Source: UBA6176 sp965284395 (GTDB lineage: Bacteria > Verrucomicrobiota > Verrucomicrobiia > Limisphaerales > UBA9464). Taken from it: a stretch of 64,000 bases of DNA. The translations under genes were made by a program, and so were the position numbers. The stretch is from positions 1,860,001 to 1,924,000 of the forward strand of contig OZ260084.1 in the NCBI GenBank assembly GCA_965284395.1, in the 5' to 3' direction. Each line of letters starts with the position of its first letter. Position 1 is the stretch's first letter. The notes under the pieces were generated by a model that searched no databases, was not told the DNA's origin, and was given only the letters and a program-made list of their open reading frames with translations. Shown piece after piece: positions 53,602-62,769 of this stretch.

Positions 53602-54594
53602 TCAAGCCGCCGCGATGGCTTCGAACTCGGACAAGGACGGGATCGTGACGACCGCGAGTGCCAGTTCCCGAAGCCTCGCCTCGTCCTGGATCGCCTCCAC
53701 CCGGTTGCGCAGGGCAGGAGTGCACGGACCGAACCGGACACGAATGAGGTCGAGCAAGAGCTCGCGGGCTGCGCAGTATCGTCCCTCCAACCGCCCCTCC
53801 TGTCGGCCCTCATCGCGACCCTGAGCCAGGCCTCGTTCCACGCCTTCCTCCCAGACGATCCGCTCGTAGGTGCTGCGTCGTTTGGTCTGCATGCTCGCCT
53901 CCATATCCCTCACATCCTTTCGAAACTCTAGCTCCTCCTGCTCCGGCAACGCCAGCAGCCAGTGGATCAGCCGCATCACCTCCCGGACTTCCGTCTCCTC
54001 CATCCCGGACTCCAACAAACGTCGGACCAACCCGAGCTTGCCCTCTCGCCGTCCCTTCACGTCCTTTCCCGTTCTCTGCGCCATCCGATGCGCCTCGATC
54101 ACGCGCGCCACCGGATTGCCTGCTGCGATCCATCGTTCCAGGTCGAGGTCGGTCAGTTTGCAGGTCCCATACTGAAAGCGGAGAGAACATTCCGCGAAGG
54201 ACTGGGTGAAGGGTTCGGGTCGCCAGCGCGGATTCGGATCCGCCAGGACGGCAAGACTCACGGGAGGCCGGCCGAACCGGTCGAAGATCCGACAAAAGTA
54301 CTGGAACATGCGGCGCGGCAGATCGTCATCGCACTGGGCCTGCACCTCGATGTGGACGAGCAGAAGTTCCTGGGTGCCGTCTCGGCGAAGGACTTCCACC
54401 AGCTTGTCGACGCGCATGGGACCGGATTCGGAGTCGCGGACGATCTCCTGCAATTCGGTGTCGAGGAAGCGCGGCGCGGTCGACCAGTCGATCTGGTCGG
54501 CCAACGCCGGGAACGCGAGGGCGAGGCACGGCTGGAGGAAGGTCTCCAGCGTCGCCTTCCACGCGGCATCATATTCGGTGAGGGGGCTCAACAC
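53602..54594 (-). CDS. Rpn-like PD-(D/E)XK nuclease, recombination-promoting/transposase type (copy 2)
   Basis: A 330-residue near-duplicate of the protein at 7726-8754, with the same nuclease pattern (MRVDKLVEVLRRDG, then LLLVHIEVQ). The charged EGRQEGR run near its C-terminus is about twelve residues shorter than in copy 1. It starts with a GTG at 54594, again directly next to AGGGAGG. The nucleotide match continues upstream of the start as GCGTAGCAGGGAGG and TGTAACCTTCC blocks, so the duplication included the leader. The gene lies between metH and the TPR kinase on the same strand with no sign of belonging to either. Confidence 0.8.
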   Translation of the reverse strand: MLSPLTEYDAAWKATLETFLQPCLALAFPALADQIDWSTAPRFLDTELQEIVRDSESGPMRVDKLVEVLRRDGTQELLLVHIEVQAQCDDDLPRRMFQYFCRIFDRFGRPPVSLAVLADPNPRWRPEPFTQSFAECSLRFQYGTCKLTDLDLERWIAAGNPVARVIEAHRMAQRTGKDVKGRREGKLGLVRRLLESGMEETEVREVMRLIHWLLALPEQEELEFRKDVRDMEASMQTKRRSTYERIVWEEGVERGLAQGRDEGRQEGRLEGRYCAARELLLDLIRVRFGPCTPALRNRVEAIQDEARLRELALAVVTIPSLSEFEAIAAA

Positions 54595-54667
54595 CTCCCT
54601 GCTACGCCGCGAAGCACGGAAGGTTACAGCGCAGCATGGTCTCTTCTGCCCCTCCTCTGATCCTCGC

Positions 54668-57600
54668 TCATTGGGTCTTGCTGGGGGGCGTCACCACGCG
54701 TCTGGCCTCCCGATGGGCGAGCCAGGCGACGACCTGGTGGGGATCGGCGTCACTGAAGATCTCGGACGAATCCGGTCCGGGCGGTGGGCGGAGGGAACGG
54801 GTGGCGGCGGTGAAGGCGGCCTGGGCTTCGGTGCTCTTGCCGAGGTGATGGAGGGCGACGGCGCGGTAGAGTTCGGCGGCGATGGCGAGGGGGCCGGTTT
54901 CGCGACCGTCGGGATTGGCGGCCTGGAAGGCGGAGGCTGCGGCGGCGAATTGGCCCGTGCGAAGCGAGGCCAGACCGAGGGCGAACTGGACGCGCAGGCG
55001 ATCGGTCTGGTTGGTGCCGCGTTCGACGGCCTGCTGGGCGGCGTTCAATGCGGCCTGGGCGAGGGAAGAGTCCGTGAGGGGACGCAGGCAGGCGATCTCG
55101 ACGGCTTCGGCAAAGCCCGAGACCCGGGTCGCGGTCGCGGCGTGGCGGAGGGCCTTGCGGGCGGCGGTTGCGTAGGCTTCGTCGCGTCCGAACCACGCCA
55201 GGACGGGCGCGATGCGCAGGGAGAGTTTGGTGTCCTCGGATAGGTTGGGGGCCGTCTCCTCCAGCAGAGCGATGGCTTCGGCTTGCCTGCCGGCGCGGAA
55301 GTAACTGACGGCAAGGTTTGCCATCGAATCGACGGTGTGGGGGTGTCCGACTCCGTTGGCCTTGCGTCGTAGGGCGACGACCTCTTCCCGGAATCGGAGG
55401 GCTTCGTCGTATCGGCCCGCCTGTGCACAGGCGAGGGCGAGGTAATGGACGCTGATGATGACCTCGGGATGCTCCGGGGCGAAGTGCTTGCGTCGGAGTG
55501 CGAGCACCTGCCGGTGCAGCTGGATGGCCAGCTCGGGATTGCGTCCTTGCTCGAAACAAGCCTGGTAATGCATGGCCATCAGGGTCTGGGGATGGCCGGG
55601 GCCGAGGACCTTGCGACGCAGTTCGATCAGCTCGGTCTGGAGCGTGAAGGCCTCGTCATGTCGGCCGTCGGTGTAGAGGTTCTCCGCGAGGTTCGCAATG
55701 GCCAGCAGGGTCTCCGGATTCTCCGGTCCGAGGACCTTGCGTCGGAGGTCCTTCACCTTCTGGTTGAGCTCGATTCCTTCCTTCGAGCGTCCGGCAGCCC
55801 GGTAGTAAACGCCGAGGTTGCCGAGGACCCGGAGCGAGGAGGGATGCTCAGGTCCGGATTGCCGGTGGCGGACCTCGACGATCGATTCCTCCAACTCGAT
55901 GGCTTCCTTGAGCTGCCCGTCGCGGAACAGGGCGGAAGCCAGGGCTTCGGCAGCGCCCAGGGCTTGCTCGCTTTCGGGCCCGTGGAGGCGGTTCTGCGTT
56001 TTCAGGATCTCGCGGTAGAGCGCGAGGCCCTCTGTGCGCTCGTGCGAACGGGTCAGTGAATTCGCGAGTGCCGCCAAGGCCGACAACGTGACCGGGGCGT
56101 CCGGGCCGGATTGGCGACGATGATGTTCGAGGATCCGCTTCCGCAGGGGAACGGCATCCCGTGGAAGGCCGATGGCGTCGTAGGTGTCACTGACCGTGGT
56201 TTCGAGGCTTACCCGGAGTTCGGGCATCCCGGCGAGGTCCTTTTCGAGGCGTGCGGTGGCGGTGCCGAGCGCCGCGGCGACGGTGAAGGAGTTCCCCGAG
56301 CGCTCTGGATCGGGGCTCTGGAACACCTCGGTCATGAAGCGTGCGATTGCCTCGGCATCGGCGCGGCGGCGCTGGGCTTCGGCTTCGGCCTTGCGGGCGC
56401 GGACGGCCTGCCAGGTGGCGAACCCCAGGCCGAGCGACAGGGCGATCAGGACGGCCGCGACGCCGAGGAAGCTGGCGCGGTGGCGTCGGAAGGCCTTCTG
56501 GAAGAGGTAAGCGGCACTGGGAGGGCGGGCGAGGACCGCCTCGTTGTCGAGGTGCCGGCCGATGTCCATGGCGAGGCCGTTGACGGTGTCGTAACGGCGG
56601 CGCCGGTCCTTTTCCAGGCACTTCATCACGATCCAGTCGAGGTCACCTCGAAGTGCACCCCCGATGAGGTCCACGCGCAGGCCGCGCTTCTGGGCGACGG
56701 CTGTCTTCTCCTTTCCTTCCAGCGTGCTCAGCCGGGTGGAAGGCTTCTGCGGTTCCTCCTCGGCGATGACCTTCTGGAGCTGGCCGAAGGCGAGGGAACG
56801 AAGGCGTTCCTGGGGAAATGGGGTGCTGCCGGTCAGCAGTTCGTAGAGGAGGACGCCAAGGGAATAGATGTCGGTGCGGGTATCGACATCCATGGAGCTC
56901 ATCTCGGCCTGTTCCGGGCTCATGTAGGCCGGGGTGCCGATCATGGTGCCGAACTGGGTGAAGACGGTCTTCTCGGTGAGCTTGAGACTGGTGGCCTTGG
57001 CGACGCCGAAGTCGATGACCTTGGGCATGGGGTCACCGTAGTGGAGCGTGACGAGGACGTTGGAGGGCTTGATGTCGCGGTGGATGACGCCCTTCTGGTG
57101 GGCGCTCTGGATGGCCTTGCAGATCGGTAGGAAGAGGTCGAGGCGTTCGCGGAGCGAGAGTTTGTTCTGGTCGCAGTAGTCGGTGATCGGAACGCCCTGG
57201 ACGAGTTCCATGACGAAATAGGGGCGGCCGGATTCCGTGGCGCCGGCATCGAGGACCTTGGCGATGTTGGGATGGTCCATCATGGCCAGTGCCTGGCGCT
57301 CGGCCTCGAATCGGGCGACGACCTGGCGCGTGTCCATGCCGAGCTTGATGATCTTGAGGGCGACGCGCCTGCGGACCGGGACCTCCTGCTCGGCCATGTA
57401 GACGATGCCCATGCCACCCTCGCCGACACGCTGGAGGAGCTTGTAACGGCCGATGACGGAGCCCTCGCGTTCGCCAACCTCCACGATCGCCTCGGAATCC
57501 ACGCGCTGGGTACTGCGGGGCGGTGGTTTCGGGGTATCGACGAAGAAGGCCTCGGCCTCCTCAGCCTGCCGGAGCATCTCCTCGACCTGGGCGCGCAGTT

Positions 57601-57706
57601 CCGGCTTACCCCGGCATTCCTGGTCCAGGAACGCAGCCCGCTGGGACTCGGGCAGGTCCCGGGCAGCGACGAAGAGGATCTCGATCTGGCTCATCGAAGT
57701 CGACAT
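54668..57706 (-). CDS. Membrane Ser/Thr protein kinase with TPR tail
   Basis: A 1012-residue kinase. The N-terminal block (SQIEILFVAARDLPESQRAAFLDQEC) is the helical segment usual before such PVC kinases. The kinase domain (about 80-380) has VGEGGMGIVYMAEQ, RVALKIIKLG, VIHRDIKPSN (D211), DFGVAKAT and PAYMSPEQAE. A transmembrane segment (FLGVAAVLIALSLGLGFATW) is followed by about nine TPR units with the RRKVLGPENPETL-type pattern of tetratricopeptide/kinesin-light-chain repeats. ATGs at 57721 and 57694 are alternative starts. A fragment of another gene runs into its promoter. In related genomes this kinase type sits beside an ECF sigma factor; here the nearest one is at 61784-62329, 4 kb upstream on the same strand. 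Confidence 0.92.
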   Translation of the reverse strand: MSTSMSQIEILFVAARDLPESQRAAFLDQECRGKPELRAQVEEMLRQAEEAEAFFVDTPKPPPRSTQRVDSEAIVEVGEREGSVIGRYKLLQRVGEGGMGIVYMAEQEVPVRRRVALKIIKLGMDTRQVVARFEAERQALAMMDHPNIAKVLDAGATESGRPYFVMELVQGVPITDYCDQNKLSLRERLDLFLPICKAIQSAHQKGVIHRDIKPSNVLVTLHYGDPMPKVIDFGVAKATSLKLTEKTVFTQFGTMIGTPAYMSPEQAEMSSMDVDTRTDIYSLGVLLYELLTGSTPFPQERLRSLAFGQLQKVIAEEEPQKPSTRLSTLEGKEKTAVAQKRGLRVDLIGGALRGDLDWIVMKCLEKDRRRRYDTVNGLAMDIGRHLDNEAVLARPPSAAYLFQKAFRRHRASFLGVAAVLIALSLGLGFATWQAVRARKAEAEAQRRRADAEAIARFMTEVFQSPDPERSGNSFTVAAALGTATARLEKDLAGMPELRVSLETTVSDTYDAIGLPRDAVPLRKRILEHHRRQSGPDAPVTLSALAALANSLTRSHERTEGLALYREILKTQNRLHGPESEQALGAAEALASALFRDGQLKEAIELEESIVEVRHRQSGPEHPSSLRVLGNLGVYYRAAGRSKEGIELNQKVKDLRRKVLGPENPETLLAIANLAENLYTDGRHDEAFTLQTELIELRRKVLGPGHPQTLMAMHYQACFEQGRNPELAIQLHRQVLALRRKHFAPEHPEVIISVHYLALACAQAGRYDEALRFREEVVALRRKANGVGHPHTVDSMANLAVSYFRAGRQAEAIALLEETAPNLSEDTKLSLRIAPVLAWFGRDEAYATAARKALRHAATATRVSGFAEAVEIACLRPLTDSSLAQAALNAAQQAVERGTNQTDRLRVQFALGLASLRTGQFAAAASAFQAANPDGRETGPLAIAAELYRAVALHHLGKSTEAQAAFTAATRSLRPPPGPDSSEIFSDADPHQVVAWLAHREARRVVTPPSKTQ

Positions 57707-57767
57707 TTCCAGACCAACCATGCGTCGTCGGCGATGAAAAACGGACAGGGGGAGGGAGTAATTTCCA

Positions 57768-57956
57768 GGAGACGGTGATCCCGAGGCCTCCCGGGGTCCG
57801 GGCGCTCTCCACGCCGAGGTATCCCGGCTGTTGCGCCGCCAGCTCCAGCATCCGGTCCGCCGTCTCCCCGTATCCCAGATCCCCCTCGGTCCGCAAAGAG
57901 GTGAAGATCACAGCGAAATAGGGTGGCTTCGGTGTTCGGGCGATGCTGTTGGACAT
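57768..57956 (-). pseudogene. 5' fragment of an antibiotic-biosynthesis-monooxygenase-like gene
   Basis: Sixty-three codons beginning MSNSIARTPKPPYFAVIFTS, then RTEGDLGYGETADRMLELAA, QQPGYLGVESAR and GLGITVSW, the N-terminal half of an ABM-domain protein (small ferredoxin-like dimers, often haem or quinone oxygenases). After ITVSW the frame continues in unrelated Pro/Arg-rich sequence into the start of the kinase gene. The C-terminal half, which normally contains a second beta-alpha-beta unit, is missing. Confidence 0.7.
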
Positions 57957-58080
57957 GGCTTGGATGGAACCACAGTGGTCCGGCCTGCGCAGCTCATTCC
58001 GCGGACATCTGGATTCGCGAGGTGAAGCGAAAGCGATGATGCGAAAGCCCGGAAGCCGACGGCCACACCGGTTGGTGCGG

Positions 58081-58117
58081 CCGCCCGCCTCCGGGCGAAA
58101 CCCCGGGCGGAGCCGGG
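58081..58117. repeat. GC-rich hairpin region after the LVIVD gene
   Basis: Hairpin CGCCCG-CCTC-CGGGCG at 58082-58097, followed by a second GC-rich arm CCCCGGGCGGAGCC. It begins 9 bp past the LVIVD-gene stop. There is no T run, so a classical rho-independent terminator is not supported; it resembles the other short stem, 4-nt loop repeats. Confidence 0.55.
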
Positions 58118-58125
58118 CTTGATGG

Positions 58126-61100
58126 CTACGGAGCCGGGGGCATGGGCACGCCGCTGACGGCGAAGATGCACGTGACTTCGGCGCTCGTGTTCCGGATGAA
58201 CTCCAGTCGGGTGATGACCTTGCCGGCGTTGGGGCCGGCGGAGAGGTCGATGTCCGTCTGGTGCAGGCTGAATCCCGGGCTCACGAAGTCATGGGAGAAG
58301 CTGCCGGCCGTGGCGCTGCGGGCGAGGTCGTCGATGGCCGGATTGCGGGTCGCGCTACCGAAGCTCCCGTCCCACCAGTCCGGCGCGAAGAACGGGATGT
58401 TGGTGCTGACGGTGCCGTCGGCGTAGTGGATGCGCAGCTGGCCGTTGCCGCCCCCGCCGGCGGAGTGGGCGAGCACATGGAGGCGGGAGAACGCCTTGGG
58501 CCGCGCCAGTTCCAGGCTGTTGGTGCGCTTGGCGATGGTCAGGGCGAGGACGTTCGAGCCGGTGTAGGGCTGCAGTTCGAAGCGGATCGATTCATCCAGC
58601 TTGCTGACGACGGTCCGGTTCGTGGGAAGCCCGTCCAGGTATCCCTGAAGTCCGGCTTCAAACCAGGCAGCCCCGAAGCTGTCGACGGCCGAAGCCTTGC
58701 GGGTCGGGGTGTTTTCCAGGACGACGTCCCGGTTCCAGCCGGTGAGCTGGAGGGGCTCGGCGTCGCCCGTGAATCCCTGCAGGCGGAAGAACTGGAGGGC
58801 CGAGTTCCCGGGGCGCACCTGCACTTCGCCGTTTGCTTCCGATCGTGGGAGGTTGGCGGTGCTCCAGGAGTTTCCGGGTTCGAGCGACGCGAGTCCCTGC
58901 AGGATGGCGTTGGTGATCCCGGCCGGCCAGGAGACGACGACTTCGCCGTCGACGTTGTCGACGTGCAGCTCGGGAAGTTCGGCCAGGACGCTGAAGGTCG
59001 AAGTCGTCGGGAGGAAGGATTCATCACCTCCTTGGTCCGCGCGGATGATGACGCGGCCGACGCCGGTGAAGACGAGGTTGGTGCCCTCGATCCGCGCCGG
59101 ACCGCGGACGACCGAGAACACGGGTGACAGGCCTGCCGTGGAGGGTGCTGTGATGGGCAGGACTGAGGTGCCGACGGTGTGGGTGGCAGGCACAGCCCAG
59201 GAAATCTCCTGGGGAATGCCGTAGCGGAAGTCGAGGATGCGGAACTGCCCGCTCAAACCGAGCACGTAAGCGCGGTCGCCCGTGACCTCGACCCTCCAGG
59301 CCCCTTGCGTTTCGAGGAACGCGTCCAGGCTCTTCGGTTGCGTGGGATCGCTGATGTCCACAATGACCACGCCCCCGGCCGAGTCGCAGACATAGGCGCG
59401 GGACCCGGCAACCCGCACGCTCGTGGCAGCTCCCTTGACGGAAAGCTGGCCCAGACGCCGGATCTGCGTGGGATCCGCGACGTCGTAGAGCGCAAGGCCG
59501 CCGGTGCCACCCGCAACGCAGGCCAGGTTTCCGAGGACCTGCATGCTGCGGAAGTCTATCCCGTCCTGGATCGCTCCCAGCTGGACGGGCGCCGTGGGGT
59601 CGGTGACGTCCACCACCGTCATTCCGTCCGCGCGCCGACTGAGGTAGGCCCGATTTCCGGCAACGAATACCGATTCCACGTTGGTGCTGAACGTCGTCGG
59701 GTTCAGCCGGGTGGGTGCAGCTGGATCGGTGACGCTGATGAGCGCGAGTCCACCGGCGCGGTCGGCGACATAGGCGATCCCTTCCCGGACCTGCACATCT
59801 GCGGTTTCGCCTCGGGGAGCGACAGACGCGAGCTGGACGAGATTGGTCGGATTCGAGGTGTCGGCGATGACCAGCCCGGCGCTTTCCGCGGCAATGAAGG
59901 CTGTCTTGCCCACCACCTGCACCTTGTTGGCGAATCCATTGATGGGAAGTCGGCTGCGGATGAAGAGACCTCTCAGATCGCTGATGTCCAATGCGACGAG
60001 GCCATCGGGTCCGGTCGCGAGCCACGCGGTGTTTCCGATCACCTGGAAGTCCTCCAGCGTACTGGGGCCGAAGTACGCGGCCAGTTGCGTCGCGCGGACT
60101 GTTGGCACGTTGAATTCACGTTCCGCACGGAAGGGCAGGTACTCGGCATTGCCCGGTTGTTCGATGACGATTCGGACCGGGTCGAGGTTGGTGACGGTCA
60201 GGACTCCTCCCGCGAGCTGGACGGGACCTTCGACCTGGATCGTGAGCGGGAGGCCACTGTTTACGGCGAACTCAAGCGGGTAGGGCTTGCCAACCGTCAG
60301 CCCGACGCCGGAAGGCTTTGACGTGACGAGCTCCTGGAGGAAACCCGTGCGGACGTCGAGGACCTGAAGGCCCTCAAGTCCATTGGCGAGGAACGCGTGC
60401 TTGCCGACCCCCTTCACCTGGACGCCGGAACCCGGCGTTGAATAGGCGCCGAGTCGGATCGGACCGGACGGGTTCGATACGTCGAAGGCGATGAGTCTGG
60501 GCGAGCCGCCCGAGACGTACGCGAGGTTTCCAACCACGTGGATGGAAGATAGCAGGCCGTCCGTGTCGGCTCCGCCGAGTCGGATCGGCACCGGGTTCTG
60601 CACGTCCAGGATGACGAGCCCGGCCGTGTCGTCGGCGACGTAGGCGAGATTGCCGACGATCTGGATTCCGATGGCCCAATCGGGGGTGTTGTAGTTGGCG
60701 CGACGGACCGGTGCGGAGGGGTTGCTGATGTCGACCACCTGGATGCCGGGATCTTCGTCGGCGACGTAGGCGAAGTTGCCCCTGATGGCGACGTCGCGTG
60801 CGTTGCCGGGCGAATCATAGCGCCCCAACTGGACGGGATTCGCGGGGTCGGTGACGTCGATGATGTGGAGTCCGGTCGTGCCGTTCGCGAGGTAGGCGGT
60901 GTTGCCAACCACCTCGACGGCCCAGGCTTCGTTGGGTGTATCGAAGGTCCGGATCAGCGTGGGACTCGTCGGGTTGGAGACGTCGAAGATCTGGAGTCCG
61001 GCGGTCCGGGCGGCCACATAGGCGAGGTTGCCGGAGATGAAGATGTCCCTGGCAGCGGCTGCCGTCGCGATCCCGCCCACGAGCTTCGGCGCGCCTGGGT

Positions 61101-61353
61101 CGGCGATGTCCACGACGTGGAGCTGCGGGGCCGCGTCCGCTACGAAGGCGAGGTTGCCAGAGACTTCGACGGCCAGGGCGCTGTTGGTAAGGTTGAGGGT
61201 GGCTCGCTGGCTGAAGATGGCCCGCGGCACCTGGGCTGACGCGGTGGCTGCGCATCCGAGCAGGGCCAGCGCCGTCAGGGTCGACAGGAAGCCCTTCGAG
61301 CGGCGTGGAGCCGGTCCGCAAGGATCCGGCGGCGATGGGACGGGGTGTTTCAT
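58126..61353 (-). CDS. Large secreted LVIVD-repeat propeller protein
   Basis: A 1075-residue protein with a signal peptide (about 1-43, FLSTLTALALLGCAATASA). From about residue 45 come some fifteen repeats of 40-43 residues with the LVIVD pattern (GNLAFVADAAPQLHVVDIAD, GNLAYVAARTAGLQIFDVSN, GNTAYLANGTTGLHIIDVTD, GNFAYVADEDPGIQVVDISN). These predict a beta-propeller or a pair of them, broken by an Ig-like stretch (GLPLTIQVEGPVQLAGGVLTVTN). The C-terminal 250 residues are non-repetitive and end CIFAVSGVPMP. The repeat is found in surface proteins of bacteria and archaea, with no known enzyme activity. The ATG at 61353 was chosen because the signal peptide follows. The ECF sigma gene lies 430 bp upstream on the same strand. 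Confidence 0.88.
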   Translation of the reverse strand: MKHPVPSPPDPCGPAPRRSKGFLSTLTALALLGCAATASAQVPRAIFSQRATLNLTNSALAVEVSGNLAFVADAAPQLHVVDIADPGAPKLVGGIATAAAARDIFISGNLAYVAARTAGLQIFDVSNPTSPTLIRTFDTPNEAWAVEVVGNTAYLANGTTGLHIIDVTDPANPVQLGRYDSPGNARDVAIRGNFAYVADEDPGIQVVDISNPSAPVRRANYNTPDWAIGIQIVGNLAYVADDTAGLVILDVQNPVPIRLGGADTDGLLSSIHVVGNLAYVSGGSPRLIAFDVSNPSGPIRLGAYSTPGSGVQVKGVGKHAFLANGLEGLQVLDVRTGFLQELVTSKPSGVGLTVGKPYPLEFAVNSGLPLTIQVEGPVQLAGGVLTVTNLDPVRIVIEQPGNAEYLPFRAEREFNVPTVRATQLAAYFGPSTLEDFQVIGNTAWLATGPDGLVALDISDLRGLFIRSRLPINGFANKVQVVGKTAFIAAESAGLVIADTSNPTNLVQLASVAPRGETADVQVREGIAYVADRAGGLALISVTDPAAPTRLNPTTFSTNVESVFVAGNRAYLSRRADGMTVVDVTDPTAPVQLGAIQDGIDFRSMQVLGNLACVAGGTGGLALYDVADPTQIRRLGQLSVKGAATSVRVAGSRAYVCDSAGGVVIVDISDPTQPKSLDAFLETQGAWRVEVTGDRAYVLGLSGQFRILDFRYGIPQEISWAVPATHTVGTSVLPITAPSTAGLSPVFSVVRGPARIEGTNLVFTGVGRVIIRADQGGDESFLPTTSTFSVLAELPELHVDNVDGEVVVSWPAGITNAILQGLASLEPGNSWSTANLPRSEANGEVQVRPGNSALQFFRLQGFTGDAEPLQLTGWNRDVVLENTPTRKASAVDSFGAAWFEAGLQGYLDGLPTNRTVVSKLDESIRFELQPYTGSNVLALTIAKRTNSLELARPKAFSRLHVLAHSAGGGGNGQLRIHYADGTVSTNIPFFAPDWWDGSFGSATRNPAIDDLARSATAGSFSHDFVSPGFSLHQTDIDLSAGPNAGKVITRLEFIRNTSAEVTCIFAVSGVPMPPAP

Positions 61354-61499
61354 GGCTGATGGTATCAGGCGGGTCTGTTGCGTCGGGCAGGGTTGCCGGC
61401 TTTGCCGACGCCCTACCCACCGTTCCATGCGCGGACGGCCCACGAAAACGGACAGGGGGATTTGGGCCGCAAAGAGCGTGGGTGGTGTTGGGGTGGTTT

Positions 61500-61782
61500 G
61501 GCCGAAAAGAACGAAAGAGGGCGAAAAAGGGGGAAGGGATCGGTACGGACGTCGCCGGATCTTTCGGCTTCTGTCGTTTCTTTCGGCAAAACCGGCTCGC
61601 AGCCGCAAAGAGAGCGGGTGGCTTTGAGGTGGGGTGGCCGAAAAGAACGAAAGAAGGCGAAAAAGGGGGAAGGGTGGATGTCGGTAGGACGTGGCGGGCG
61701 GACGGTAGCGAGTCGGACGCCGCCGGATCTTTCGGTCTTTTTCGCTTCTTTCGGCAAAACCAGCTCGCAGCCGTTTTTCGGC
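61500..61782. repeat. Tandem purine/pyrimidine-rich repeat between sigma factor and LVIVD gene
   Basis: GGCCGAAAAGAACGAAAG followed by GGCGAAAAAGGGGGAAGG occurs at 61500 and again at 61636. Between and after these, CGCCGGATCTTTCGG and TTTCTTTCGGCAAAACC recur, followed by GCTCGCAGCCG. The purine half and the pyrimidine half are partly complementary, so each unit could form a long imperfect hairpin, and the two units could pair with each other. The last copy ends at the sigma-gene stop codon. With 61354-61499, this fills a 430-bp gap without a gene. Confidence 0.75.
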
Positions 61783-61783
61783 C

Positions 61784-62329
61784 TCAGCGGGCCTGATCGC
61801 GGGTGACGAGCTGGAACAATCGGACCTTGGCCACCTCCCAGTGACGGCGGACGGTCTTCTCGTTGACCTCGAGGGCCTCAGCGATCTCCTGGTGGTTCAA
61901 CCCGACAAAGAACCGCAGCTTCACGATCTCGGCCTTGAGCGGGTCCTCGGCTGCGAGCTCGTCGAGGACTGCATGGACTTGCAGGACCTTGTCGTCGCCG
62001 TCCGGGGCCAGGATCTGCGACTCGGGCAGGTCCACGCGTTCCGGATTGCCGCCTCGCTTCAGCTGGGCCTTGCGTCGGGCGTTGTCCACGAGGATCCGCC
62101 GCATGGCCTCCGCGGCGGCTCCGAAGAAGTGGGCCCGGTTCTGCCAGCGGACACCCTCGGCGGAAGCCAGTCGAAGCCATGCCTCGTGAACCAACGCCGT
62201 CGGCTGGAGCGTGTGACCGGGTTGTTCCCGCGCCATCCGTGCCGCCGCGAGTCGCCGCAATTCCTCGTAAACGACGATGAGCAGGTCCTCGCCGCCAACC
62301 GAATTCAGCAATTGGGTGATCTCCGCCAT
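61784..62329 (-). CDS. ECF-type sigma factor (Sig-70_X6-like)
   Basis: A 181-residue sigma factor beginning MAEITQLLNSVGGEDLLIVV. Region 2 is ALVHEAWLRLASAEGVRWQN and RAHFFGAAAEAMRRILVDNAR, the pattern of the ECF subfamily common in PVC bacteria and Acidobacteria. Region 4 is a helix-turn-helix (LNHQEIAEALEVNEKTVRRHWEVAKVRLF). The family usually has a TPR or WD40 Ser/Thr kinase encoded next to it; here the LVIVD protein gene and an ABM fragment lie between it and the TPR kinase. The ATG at 62329 was chosen because homology begins there; the open frame upstream has no family features. Confidence 0.88.
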   Translation of the reverse strand: MAEITQLLNSVGGEDLLIVVYEELRRLAAARMAREQPGHTLQPTALVHEAWLRLASAEGVRWQNRAHFFGAAAEAMRRILVDNARRKAQLKRGGNPERVDLPESQILAPDGDDKVLQVHAVLDELAAEDPLKAEIVKLRFFVGLNHQEIAEALEVNEKTVRRHWEVAKVRLFQLVTRDQAR

Positions 62330-62769
62330 GGAACCCGGCTCTGATACCTGCCGCGAAAGCCCCGCTCCAGCCAAATGCCGCAGGAGCGGGGAGGGGCCGG
62401 GGCCAGGGAGTTGCCAGTCGCCAGATGCCAGTTCCAAGCCTGCATGGTCCGCTGCTGGACGCAGGCCGGCGCCGCGACGGACCAACGTGGTCCGTACCGT
62501 GTGACCGGAATTGGCATGGCCCAGAGCAATCCCTGTCGGTCCAGTTGCCGGTCCGATACGCACTTCAGGCCCGTCCTCATTGGCTGAAACGCGGTTTTCC
62601 ACCACTCCGCTACGTCCTTGATCCCGGGTGGTCCGGCCGGTCCGCCCGCATCCGTCGGACCCCGTTGGCATGCCGGGTGCATGGAGGGCGGCATCGCGGT
62701 TGATGCCGCGGAACGCAGCGAAATCCCCCCAGTTGTCAAAGTGCCGGCTTCAGGTCGGCCCCAAGTCAG
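62330..62769. other. Divergent intergenic region between the sigma factor and the Ig-domain protein
   Basis: 440 bp without a credible gene. It includes a CCAGTCGCCAGATGCCAGTTCC simple repeat near 62409 and a GTCCGATACGCACTTC area. It must hold promoters for both flanking genes, but no boxes were recognised. Confidence 0.5.
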
